Assembly: GCF_024713975.1 (NCBI RefSeq)
Contig: NC_091095.1
Location: 3,322,001-3,386,000, forward strand
Source: Paralichthys olivaceus
Lineage: Eukaryota; Chordata; Actinopteri; Pleuronectiformes; Paralichthyidae
Direction of reading: 5' to 3'
DNA: 64,000 nt
Part shown: piece by piece, positions 37,448 to 48,045 of the stretch
Numbering within the stretch: position 1 is the stretch's first letter
Layout: every line of letters starts with the position of its first letter
Translations under genes and position numbers: made by a program
The notes under the pieces: generated by a model
The model's input: the letters and a program-made list of their open reading frames with translations, nothing else
Database searches by the model: none
Told to the model about the DNA's origin: nothing

Positions 37448-37560
37448 TGAGCGCCCCCTGGTGGCTTGCTTCAATGTAGTTCATAAACCCTGCCTCCTCC
37501 ATGTTAACGCACAGGAGATGGACCAAGCTGCACATTAAAGATGGTTTCTGTCATTTTATG
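37448..37560 (-). repeat. Dispersed repeat family 1, copy E (reverse orientation)
   Basis: GCGCCCCCTGGTGGCTTGCT, CATAAACCCTGCCTCCTCCA and TTTCTGTCATTTTATG are the reverse complement of the family 1 3' half. Confidence 0.7.
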
Positions 37561-38025
37561 TTGTTCACTTTTCCTCTATGTTTTTAATTAGCCACAATCA
37601 CAACTTTCAGACTCCGGCTCCAAATAATGTCAAAGGCGCAAAATAATAATATAACAATAAACTTAAGTTGTTTTCGATTAGTTCAATTACTTATATTTGT
37701 ATTTAAAGTTTGTTGTTAAGTGATAAGAAGAAATGAAACCTTTGCAAAAATGACTAAAACAAAAATAACAAGTTAGTATAAATGGAGGTTTTGAACCAAA
37801 ATGAATATTATTATTATTATATTATATATTTTAGCGATGCGTTGTCTGTCTTTATATAAAGTCAAGAATACAACCAGATTCTGCAGCTCCAAGGAACTTC
37901 GATGAGTCTTAATCTCACTGTTTTTGGTTTTAAGCTTCATGTGTGGTTCAGCGTCTTATAAACATGTGTGTTTACCGAGGCTGAGCCAGCTCCTCACGGT
38001 GGCTCTTCTCTCTCCTCCTCTGCAG

Positions 38026-38280
38026 GCCGCCGCTGTGGAGGAGCAGATTCATGCACAAGCAGAAACTAAACACAACGGGCATCAGCACCACATCCACACA
38101 CACCTGAAACCCCACGAGCACGTCACAGTCACACCGAGCCCTAACGTCACTGTCTCCAAACCACGGGGCTCCCTGGGGACTGTGGTGTATAAACCTGCTG
38201 CTCCCAGATCTGCTCCGGCTGCCAGCTCCTGCCCCGGCCCACAACGGCACTATCTGAACATATTCGGTGTCAAACTCTGA
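38026..38280 (+). CDS. fetub: Distal alternative terminal exon of the fetuin-B-like gene
   Basis: A strong polypyrimidine tract and TGCAG precede GCC at 38026. From there 84 codons stay open to TGA at 38278. The phase is 0, the same as exon 7, so exon 6 (ending 35225) could splice to either. That would give a 341 aa isoform instead of 501 aa. Both terminal exons begin Ala-Ala. This exon has 9 His in a short stretch (residues 10-32 of the exon), then NVT, then a tail ending SSCPGPQRHYLNIFGVKL. CPG plus a basic, aromatic C terminus resembles the human fetuin-A (AHSG) end CPGRIRHFKV. No second set of cystatin exons lies between 36603 and 38025. It is either a true alternative last exon or the surviving end of a lost tandem copy. 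Confidence 0.6.
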   Translation, partial: AAAVEEQIHAQAETKHNGHQHHIHTHLKPHEHVTVTPSPNVTVSKPRGSLGTVVYKPAAPRSAPAASSCPGPQRHYLNIFGVKL

Positions 38281-38430
38281 CCGGCTGCACACACAGGGCC
38301 ACGTCTATTTCCTGTATGTTGTAGATAAATAAGACAAGAGATTGTAACTCAGAAGTAAAATGAAAGAAAATGTTGAGTTTTACCAACAACAATCCTTTTT
38401 ATGTAGTAATCAGGTTACATTTACTGTTTG

Positions 38431-38436
38431 ATTAAA
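38431..38436 (+). terminator. fetub: Candidate polyadenylation signal for the distal exon
   Basis: ATTAAA, a common variant signal, lies 151 bases after the TGA of the distal terminal exon. Confidence 0.4.
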
Positions 38437-41400
38437 GCATTTATAAAGCTGGAAGTCGTATTATTATTATTTCCTTCTCACGTGGGAACTGGTTCGGAAG
38501 TTGCGTCAGTTTAGTCTTTCTGTAGAAACATGTTTTCTTGAGTTTATACAAGAAAACAATATTGGTGCATCAGAAACAGCCACATCAGCGTTGAACCGTC
38601 CGTTATCAATCACCTCTTTTCATTTCCTCGGGTCGATCTCTGTAACAAAGCTGAAGACTCACTTTCTTCCTTGGCAGCCTGAGGAGACTCTTTCACAAAC
38701 GAGTAATTGAAATTGTTTTCAGGCAGCTTCCTCCAGAGACCGAGGTCAGATTGGTCCGTCGTTCTCCCCTCCACCACCGGGCAAGTCGGCCATAACGGGC
38801 TCATGAAACAGTCGCCACAAATCACAGCAGAGCTCCTGTGTTGTGGGCCTCTTGACTCAATGTGCTGCCCAACACGCTGCAGTAAACCCATCGAGAGGTA
38901 AGAGGTGTAATGAATTTTCAGTCTGATATAACAGCCCCCAACGGTTTGTCCACACACACACACACACACACACAATAGCTCCAGCACAGCGAACACTCAA
39001 ACCTGTTGCTGAGTTGTTTCATTCACACGACACCCTGACAAACCATGAGACTTCCAAGGCTTATTTAATTGTTTTAACACTGAGGATTCTGCCAATTAAT
39101 TTCCTGGACCTCAAAGGGAAGTTTTGTTTACCAACTTTTTAATTCCTATCGTTTTTTAATTATCATTTTTCCGGTTTTCACTGAACAAAAATTGGTGAAA
39201 AACAAAAACACGTGCCATCTGCAGCTGTAACTGAAGTCCTGCCTGACGTCATTTCAATGTGAGTACTGTGTTTTAGTTGCAGATCGACAGTCTTCACAAG
39301 CATTAATGTAAAAGGTTGAATGAGAAGCACTCTGTTATTCACGATGGCTCCACATGATGTCACCCTAGCTTTCATTTTCACTCTCCTGAGCTCATCCAAA
39401 TACTAAATATAAAGACAAGGAGAAATATAAGATGCAATAATTGAAAAACTCTAATTAGTTTAACGAAGACAGAAGCACAACAATCATGTTTACTTTATTG
39501 TAAGCGAAGATAAAAATACTTATAATAACAATTAATTTAACTGGTGTTGTGTTTTTAACGGAGCTCAGAGACAATTATCATGGTTATAAAACAGAGAAAG
39601 AAAACAAAAAAGCAAATAATTAATAACCAGACATAATTAGAAATCTGACAGAAAAACCTGACGCTTGCTGTGATAGACTTTCAAGAAGCTGCTGTTGTAC
39701 AGTGTGTTCATTTGCTCACAGGTTTTTTCTACACAGTCACTAGTCTGTGTGATTCAGCATCACAAAACAATGTTTTTACATTTTCTAATAAAATATTCTG
39801 TCCGGACATATCGAATACTTCCAGATCGTGTGGCTTTTAAACTCTCATTTTTAATTACATCCGCAAATGATGGTTTTAAATTAACATGCTTTTGACAAAG
39901 AGTTGTTTAACTGCAGAGCTCAATCATCAATTCACTGCTACTAGATTATATTCATGCTAATCTCCCTCTGACAGTTTCTCTGTGAGGTTAATGTTCCATG
40001 TTGTCACACAGTTATATATGATATGATATGATATTGGATACGAAGCCCATCATTTGTTCCACCGCTTTCGTCTTCTCTCCAACTCTCTGAGGAGAACTGC
40101 ATCGAGTTCTCGTGCAGTGTGTCCCACATTCTGTGAAAATCCCCATTATTAATTAAGAGGCCCTCAAGATGTGAACGACTTTGTGTGAGTGTGTGTGTGT
40201 GTGCGCGTAGACACAAAGAGAAACACACACACACACCCAGAGTCGTGTGTTAAGAGTCGTAATTCTGTGGTCGAGACAGACCCCACAGGGAGGGAGGGTC
40301 CCTGAGGTCCTGCCGACACCCTGACCTCACCCTCAAAACAAAAAGCACCAACAGAAGACGTTAGTGGTGCGTTTGGATTAAGAGACAAGGTTCAGTATGT
40401 GACAACACCAGCAGCCGCTGATAACCACTGCTAACTTAACACAAATCTGAAGGCAGAGTACTGTGAACAAAGTAGAATACACATGTTTATCATTGCTGAG
40501 GTTGGAGAACTTCACGCCACAGTATTGCAGCCATTTCCACCTCCACCGAGGAAGTTGTGTTTGAAGAAATAACGACATTTTCCCTGGACACAGTTGATGG
40601 ATCTTGACTTTGAGTTGATATCTAAGAGTGTGTGTGAAATCTGGTGCAGCTTGATTGACTTTAAAGAGATTACATTGGACCTTGGCAGGTATGAGCTCCA
40701 GCGAGTGCCTTTCCATGTTGCAGGCTGTTTTAGTGCACTAATCTCCAGGACCTGCCTCCCGTAGTGGGCATATGCTTTCAAAGCTGAAGCTCTAATCAAA
40801 AGATCACATGTATTTGAGGACCTGGCCGGGATTAAGTTGCTCTCTATCCGTTTTAAGAGCCTTAGGAGCCACGTAGGGCCCCGGAGAGCAGAACTGGCTG
40901 CAGTCAGCAATAATTCCTCATGCAGAGACGGCAGCTGGTCTCGTCTGCCTCTTTGCTGTTTTGCTGCCATGAGGGGAAGACAAGCTAGGAAATATCCTTG
41001 AACATGCTCTGTCCAGAATAAAAAGTGGGAATGCTATGAGTGTCGTGTGGGCCTCAGTGTCCACACCGAGGCTGGAGACTGTCCAGAGCTGTTCCGCTCA
41101 AACTGTTCGGCCACACATCTTTCAGAAGCAGTGGCTAGACGAGGCAGTTAATTTTTGATGACTGGTGATTGTGTGTTGTGTTTTCCATGACCTGTATAAA
41201 GCGAAGACGCTAATCGAGAGCAGGGGCTGAATAGCACGCAGCAGAATCCGGCAGCCAGATGCCAGTTTTGAACCCACGGAGAGGAGATCACATGCAGAAT
41301 CATCCTGTTATAAACCCCGGAGACACCATTAGCAGCAGCAAGCAGCAGCACTTTATATATATTTCCAAAGAGGTGGTGAGAATGTGAATTACTGCTGCCC

Positions 41401-42690
41401 CACTTCCCCCTCCACTCCACGGCTGGGACCACCTTAAAGGGGAGCGATGCATCCTCACTCCCAGGGTGACACAGATGGTGTGTGCATTATACAACGTGAC
41501 AACTGCATTATGCATTAATGCAGCTCCACTGTGTCGGCTGACCACAGATCGCCGAGGGTCGTAGGAGGCCTCTCACACTGGAGATGTTCTCAACGACAAT
41601 TTATCATTATTCTACATGTTGGTTTCATCAACTGCAGGATGATGTTTTGACCAGGATGCATTTATGTTGGTTTTAGTTTTGATATTTAAGTTTCGACTCC
41701 TGACCCTTAAATAACTAATTTTTCTAATAATCTATATTATTTTTATGACCCTTTTTGCTAGTTTATATATTTTGTTTTGCATTCAGTAATAATTGTAGGT
41801 TATTGATCTGTACCTAAAAGCAAAAAAAATTAAAATTGTAAGTGCCTGCCTATGATGCGAAAGATAAAATATGAGGAATTACAATGAGACATTTAAGTGG
41901 AATTACTTAATTAACTGAGAACACAACATTTCTGCTTTGAAATAACTTAAAACTTTGAAATTCCTCGTGGAAGGTTTTGTTTTCCACTTTATGATCGAGT
42001 GGATTCTTTTGCCAGAGAAGGAAAAACAGAGACAGTAAAGTCTTATGATTTCTTAATCTTACATTTTCTAATAACTCAGCTGCAGGAGTTGCACACAGCC
42101 CAGGTGGGTACAGATGTGGCCACTAGTTGGTAGTCTTTCCCTTTTTATTTGACCTTATTCAGATTCTGGTATTTGTCTACAACAGCCTGGGAAAACACAT
42201 TCATATCCTGTTTTCGTCATCAGGATCAATTTCTGGGATGCGAATGAACCCTTTGATTCTCACTTATTTAAATACGACACCATCATAAACAGAGTCCACG
42301 CGATGTGATTTACAGAAATTAAAGCATAAAAAACAACATTTAAAAACAAAGAATAAAAGCAGTGTAGAAAAAAGTATAAAATCAAGAACTGATAAAGTCT
42401 CATGACGTTTATTTGATTCCTCTGTATCATTGCAGGATTCAGTGATTGATATAAAATGTTTGCGTGTGCATGTGGTGTGAGTTCATTTATCACCGGCAAA
42501 GGTAAAAAAAACTAATGTTTACATAGTGAAGTCGGCTGCACCACTCCTCAGTCTGACATTCAGGTTACTCAGGAGAGTGTGTGTACTTTATCTTTGTGAG
42601 GACCATGTTTGAGAGAACTATTTGAGGGCTGATATTTGCCTTTTTACTTGATTATTGTTTATAAAGCACTGACCGGTTATAATATATATT
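38437..42690. other. Intergenic region between the fetuin-B-like gene and nos1ap
   Basis: No exon recognised. A (CA)n run lies at 38950-38974. A 152-codon frame on the - strand (40512-40970) has no recognisable domain and no start context. A perfect 8-base inverted repeat with TAAT cores sits at 41503-41523. The stretch 40690-41560 is free of obvious repeats and could hold nos1ap regulatory DNA; that is inference. Confidence 0.5.
38950..38974. repeat. (CA)n microsatellite
   Basis: Uninterrupted CA dinucleotide run. Confidence 0.9.
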
Positions 42691-42694
42691 TCTG

Positions 42695-42948
42695 ATCTGC
42701 AGCCACGTTCTGAAGCTTCCAGGCCCCTCAGGTCGTCAGGTCCGTCCCCAGAGTCAGAACTAAACACGGAGAAACTTCTTCAGCTTCTAGGAACATTTAT
42801 GGACCGAGCTCCTGGAGACCTGCAGGTCATTTTATTCTGTTATTTAGAATTTAACTCTTTTAATTTCGTTTTAAATGCTCTTTTGTTTTGTCTCATGTTG
42901 CTTTTACAATTTGTCACGATGCCTTTTGTATTTTATTTAAAGCACTTT
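42695..42948 (+). mobile_element. LINE 3'-end fragment
   Basis: CCCCTCAGGTCGTCAGGTCC and GTCCCCAGAGTCAGAACTAA, followed by AACACGGAGAA and a TTTAAAGCACTTTGAA tail, resemble the last codons and 3' end of a common fish LINE. In the reading PLRSSGPSPESELNTEK the frame is still partly visible. The TG array starts exactly at its tail. Confidence 0.5.
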
Positions 42949-42949
42949 G

Positions 42950-42990
<41 letters not shown>

Positions 42991-43232
42991 TGAGTGTACG
43001 TGTGTGAGTTTGTGAAAATGTGTGTGAGTATGTGTGTGCGTGTGTCTGTGTGTGTGTTCCTGTGTGTGTGTGTGTCTGTGTGTGTGTGTTCCTATGTGTG
43101 TGTGTGTGTGTGTGTCTGTGTGTGTGTGTGTGTGCGTGTGTTCCTGTGTGTGTGTGTGTGTCTGTGTTCCTGTGTGTGTGTGTGTGTGTGTTCCTGTGTG
43201 TGTGTATGTGTGTGTGTGTCTGTGTGTGTGTT

Positions 43233-43263
<31 letters not shown>

Positions 43264-43282
43264 CTGTGTGTGTGTGTTCCTA

Positions 43283-43313
<31 letters not shown>

Positions 43314-43415
43314 GTTCCTGTGTGTGTGTGTGTGTCTGTGTTCCTGTGTGTGTGTGTGTGTGTTCCTGTGTGTGTGTATGTGTGTGTCTTCCTGTGTGTG
43401 TGTGCGTCTGTGTGT

Positions 43416-43449
<34 letters not shown>

Positions 43450-43519
43450 TCTTGTGTGTGTGTTCTTGTGTGTGTGTTCTTGTGTGTGTCTGTATGTTCG
43501 TTCCTGTGTGTGTGTGAGA
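42949..43519. repeat. Large TG-rich compound satellite, about 570 bp
   Basis: TG dinucleotides are punctuated by TTCCTG, CTGTG, TATG and GCGTG variants in a recurring order. TTCCTATG starts at 43089 and again at 43277, and the following GCGTGTGTTCCTG pattern recurs 174 bases apart (43141 and 43315), so longer blocks have been duplicated. All long open frames here, on both strands, are products of this simple repeat. Confidence 0.95.
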
Positions 43520-43559
43520 GAGAGGGGCGGGTACCACACCTCGCGGCTCCTCCTCCACG

Positions 43560-44045
43560 GGGCCCCGGTGCCTCTCTGCTCCAATAGAATCACGTGGGAC
43601 CTGCGGGCTCCTCCAATCACACCGGGGCTCCGGGCGGGGGGGCGGCGGCAGCAGCGGGGCCGGGGGCGGGGAGTCCGGTCCGGGAGCAGGAGGCAGGAGA
43701 ACTTCCACAGTGTCCACGGTCCTCCACGGGGAAACTCCGCTAAACATCTGGCTCCTTCCTCTTCCTCCTCCTCCGCTTCCTCCTCCACCTCCTCCTCCTC
43801 CATGTGTTCAACTCGGACACGGTAGAGACGTTACCGGGGAAGACAGCAGCGGTGCTCCGGGGCCGTGTGGAGGTAGTTACCGGGGTGTGGAAGCCTCGCA
43901 GCGCCGGGACGGGACGGGACGGTTCTCCGCGATGGAGACCACGAAGTGAACGTCTCTGTTGTTCCCTCGCCTCCTCTCTGGATTTACTCCCCCCCCTCCC
44001 CTCTGTTTCCCGGTGATTCTTTGATCGGTGCCACTTTTAAACAAA
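43560..44045 (+). promoter_or_regulatory. nos1ap: nos1ap GC-rich promoter and 5' UTR
   Basis: A sharp rise in GC and CpG marks a CpG-island promoter without a TATA box. CCAAT boxes lie at 43581-43585 and 43613-43617, an E-box CACGTG at 43591-43596, and an Sp1-type GGGGCGGGG at about 43663-43671. The 5' UTR then runs to the ATG at 44046. A CTCCTCC-rich stretch lies at 43755-43800. Confidence 0.7.
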
Positions 44046-44808
44046 ATGCCCGGAAAGACCAAATACAACCTGGTGGATGACGGACACGACCTGAGGATCC
44101 CGCTGCACAACGAGGAAGCGTTTCAACACGGGATCAACTTCGAGGCGAAGGTGGGTTCAAACTTTTCACATCAGCCTCTCCACGTTTCTACCACCTGAGA
44201 AACTGATCACAGACTTTTATTAGTTTAACTGTCTCCCGGTGGGAATGATTTACTCACAAATATAAGTTATTGCTTTATTCTTACATGTGTATATCACGAT
44301 AATTACAGCCTACCTTCTAAAAAAACCCCCCAATATATTATTATTATTATTATAATATTCCACCAAACACATGTGAAACTACAGTTCTGTCTGTCATCAT
44401 GTTGTCATTCAAATGATTAGAACAGGGGCGGATCTAGGATTTTTCTGGGGTCAAATATAAGTCAAACAACCTGTGCACAGTTCCTGATGCAGGCAGGTGG
44501 ACATTTAAGTCACATTATTAAGTTCTTATTCAAGTACATTGTGTTTGAGACACAAACTTTCAACAAATCGTCATATTTATTGTTAGTAAGGACAGGGGCA
44601 CGTCAGGGGCCAATCAGATTCCACCTGCCCCCCTGGATCCGACCCTGATTGGTCAACATCTAGGATACGTGGTAAAAATATTGCAAAGTAAAGAGGTTAA
44701 TTGTGTAATTGTGCTGTTTCACCCTCCTCACAACAGTACATCGGCAGTCTCGATGTGGCGCGGCCGGGCAGCCGGGTGGAGATTGTGGCTGCAATGAGGA
44801 GAATACGG
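44046..44808 (+). CDS. nos1ap: NOS1 adaptor protein (CAPON), first two coding exons, gene continues past window
   Basis: NOS1AP links neuronal nitric oxide synthase to partners such as Dexras1 and synapsin, and in humans its variants affect cardiac QT interval. Exon 1 (44046-44150, 35 codons) reads [20 protein letters not shown] and continues to FEAK. Exon 2 (44737-44808, 24 codons) reads [20 protein letters not shown] then RRIR. These match the human start ([40 protein letters not shown]) almost residue for residue. Exon 2 opens the phosphotyrosine-binding domain. Both splice junctions are phase 0 with GT/AG borders (GTGGGT, CAACAG, GTGAGT). The remaining PTB domain and the C-terminal PDZ-binding motif lie beyond 64000. 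Intron 1 is only 586 bases. Confidence 0.93.
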
Positions 44809-46524
44809 GTGAGTGGACGCTCGGTTAAACTATTATTATTGCAAATTCTTTTTGGCCCCCGTCTGTCAGACTGCTGGGACCTGCCGTGTTCCAGGGTTAA
44901 CTGCAGGGGAATGTTATATCACAGCAAAATGTATCTGGAAAACATCAAGCTTTTCAAGTGGGTTGAGTTTCCAACCTGGTGAAGTTCATGTAGATGGAAG
45001 ACTGTGGGAACATGAGCCAAATATGTGGATTGAAATATCTTACCTATCACTTTCCTTGTTTGGTCCAGATCTTCAGACTTTTTTCAGTTTGGTCTGATCC
45101 AAAATATCAGGTGTGAAAAGTTCCTTGGAAAAGTCTGGATCCATTTTTTTTTTAGATATTTCGACGACAGGAACTCGAGACACATTTATCCCGCGGGCTC
45201 ACTCTGATATTTTCTGGATATTTAACAGGGGGGGCTGGCAGGAAAAAGTTCAGGAGACTGAGCAGAGCAGCTCTCTCTGACATGCGCGTCGTCACAAACA
45301 GCCCCTCTGGATAATTTAAGGAGAACATCTGGAGTTCGGTGGTTATCTAAAAATCACTTTGTTGACCTTTCCCACCAAGAGGAGGCGTAAACCAACGACC
45401 AGACAGGATGGATAACACGGTGTTTTTATTTAGTCATCGCTGGTGTGTTGGTTATGAAAGATTCTCAGAGTTAAAGTGTGCAGACTTTGTTCTGTCTCTG
45501 AATCAGGTTTTCCAGAGGGAGGTTTTGGTTTCTCTCCCATGTGGTCCGTCACTGTTTTGAAGTTCCCTTTGAGGTAAAGCATTGGAGTGTGATCTCTCTC
45601 CCCCTCCTCACTCCCTCTCTCTCTCTCTCACTCACTCACTGTGTAAACCTAAGATTTACAGCTTCTTTTTCTCCGGCTCCAGAAAGTAAACTTCATCTTC
45701 ATCAGTGACTCTGCCAGCTCGGCAGCAGTTGGTTTAGCAACCTATCAAAGGCTGTGGACGGGGTTTGGAGGTATTTAAGGATCGTGGTGATGAACTGGTT
45801 GGTGTGCCGCCGTGTTAAATAGAAGATCCCATTGAAAACCATGTGCAGCAGCACACATTTAATTCATATGTTCTCCCTAATAATACTTAACTAGTTCATA
45901 AGTTCAATTTAAAAAACAAAACGAGAGTAAAATATAGCTTTTAAGGGATTGATGCACAATCATTTCACTTTTCCTTAACTTTTCTTTTAAATACCAGCCA
46001 TAGATTATTTCACTTTTCAAAGCCTGTGTCTGGATGTTCTGCTAAAAGTTCCCTCACATTCAGATCCTGTGTCCGTGCACACGTTGAGCAAAAGGTGCAA
46101 ACTGTTCTTATTGCCCTTTGCAGAGGAGTGACCGGCTCCTATAAAGTGGACCTCCCAGTGTGCTGCCATGGCAGCTGCTGTTGTTGCTGGCGGGAGAAGA
46201 GGCTTTGGTTTGGCTCCTCCAGTGTGAAAATGGTTTGACACTGGCCTGACAACACAATCGAGGGAAACCACGGGTATCTCAGCTGGAAGGGAGGTCACAC
46301 TGGGAAGCATGGGGACCGCTGGAGCTGCTCTGGAGGCATTTGTTTTACTTGGGTAGAAAGTGAGCTGAAGCAAACGCCTCTAAATGTTGGTTTGAGAAAA
46401 GAAGAGCAAATAAAACTGTGCTGGTGTTTTAGCAAATTTGAGTTGGATACCATGTTTTTTCAGAGTCTCGCTCTCCTGGTGTAAACCCTTTATCTCTGTA
46501 GCACGTCTACAACTGGAGGCATCA

Positions 46525-46830
46525 GAGGGAGGTTATGTTTTCACCCTGTGATGGTTCATTCATAAGCAGGTTATGCAAAAACTACAAAACGGATATCCTG
46601 AAAACTGCGGTGGAATAATGAGACGAGGGTCAAACAAGAACAAACATTAACATTTGGGGCTGATCCAAGATTTTCTTCTTTTACTTTTTCAACTTTATAG
46701 ATAAGCTGCTTTTTTGACAGTTTCACCGATTTCCTAGAAATAACTCAGCTACAGAAAGTGTTGGAGAGTTTGATCAATCAGTAGAATTAGAGGCGTTGAC
46801 TTCTCTCAGGAATAATTTTTACACACTCAT
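46525..46830 (+). mobile_element. Dispersed repeat family 2, degraded copy
   Basis: GGGAGGTTATGTTTTCACCC, GCAAAAACTACAAAACGGAT, TTTGGGGCTGATCCAAGATT and TCTCAGGAATAATTTTT are degraded blocks in the family order also seen at 31826-32020. Confidence 0.5.
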
Positions 46831-47351
46831 ATGATGGTCAGCAGAAAGAATAGGGAGCTTTTCCACACTTCACAACCCCTGTTATAAACATATAATTTAT
46901 TTTAATCAAATTATTCTGGCAGAAGCTTCATAACACCGCAGCAATGTCTTCCCTTAAAAATAAATAATCTGTGACTCTGCTGTCGTTTGCTCGGTGTTTC
47001 TTTCCCCATTTGAGGAAGAACGAGGCTTCATCAAGCTTCTGGTTTTTTGCTTTCATGTAACTTTTGATGCCTCGCGCAGTTTCTAAAGGAAAAGTTTTTA
47101 TCAAAAATGAAGCACCCCGCGGTGTCTGGTCTGTTCCAGGACTTCTGTCAGCTCCTTCTGCAGAGTCAGTGGGAGCTGTGCTGGTTGCCAGGCGACCCGT
47201 AGATGCATGTTGTCATTGTTCATTGTGTGCATGAGTCACCTGTAAGCCTTTGGCTGATAACAATCTAATGGCAAGTAGGAAATGGCTACCTGCAGCGGAG
47301 AAAAGTGCAGTAGGAGCTGATGGGGTTTTGTTGCTCTTGTATGTATGCAAT

Positions 47352-47379
47352 GACACACACACACACACACACACACACT
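47352..47379. repeat. (CA)n microsatellite
   Basis: Uninterrupted CA dinucleotide run. Confidence 0.9.
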
Positions 47380-47899
47380 CTCTGTGAGTGGTGCATGCTG
47401 TTACAGCTACATTACACTGTAACTCCATCAAAGGTCAAAGTCACGGGCTCCTGGCTGAATGCTTATGGAAAAAACATACGTACACAATTGAGATGATCTT
47501 TAATTCATTTAGAGGTTGTGTTAATACATATGTACATGTGTACTTCAGGGATAATCAGGAACTTCACAGTTGAATGTGGTTGTAGCGTCTGTCTGCTGAG
47601 ACTGAATGATTAATTATTGTTCCCTGAAATTAATGAGGAAACACACTTTATCAAACGTGGAACATTTTAAGCTTCACTCTGTAAAACCTCCTGCAGGAAA
47701 AAAAAATGATTGCTTAAAATTGTTGTTTACTTGTTCCTCAAGTGAATCTGAGTCGCTCAATATTTTTTGACCTTTTTAGAAAAGTATTTGTATTCGAAAC
47801 TGACGGTGAGAGCAGTTTCTGCTTGACGAATCAATTAAGAGATGATACGATCGACAAACGGATGGATTAATTGTTGTGGACAAAAACATAATTTATTTA

Positions 47900-48045
47900 C
47901 TCTAAGTGAGTGGGTGCAATTTGGTGTGATTCCAAAAAAACAATCTGGATCTAGTGGATTTGAATGTGGTTTCATAAAGGGACTGCTGGGCTTCGGCGGA
48001 GGCGGCGCTCCACTGGGTGCCAGTCTAGTTTTCACACTGTGAGCT
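47900..48045 (+). mobile_element. Dispersed repeat family 2, 3' end
   Basis: GTGCAATTTGGTGTGATTCC, GATTTGAATGTGGTTTCATA, GGGACTGCTGGGCTTCGGCG and GAGGCGGCGCTCCACTGGGT form the 3' end of family 2. The 11005 copy shows the same end in reverse complement. Confidence 0.65.

Noticed and set aside
36603-38025. A complete second fetuin gene feeding the distal terminal exon
   Set aside because: No exon resembling cystatin-domain sequence lies in this 1.4 kb, and the interval holds only UTR, a TA repeat and repeat family 1.
42937-43825. Very long overlapping frames (up to 288 codons) on both strands
   Set aside because: They are translations of the TG satellite (alternating Cys-Val or His-Thr) running into the nos1ap promoter. 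No splice, start or domain supports them.
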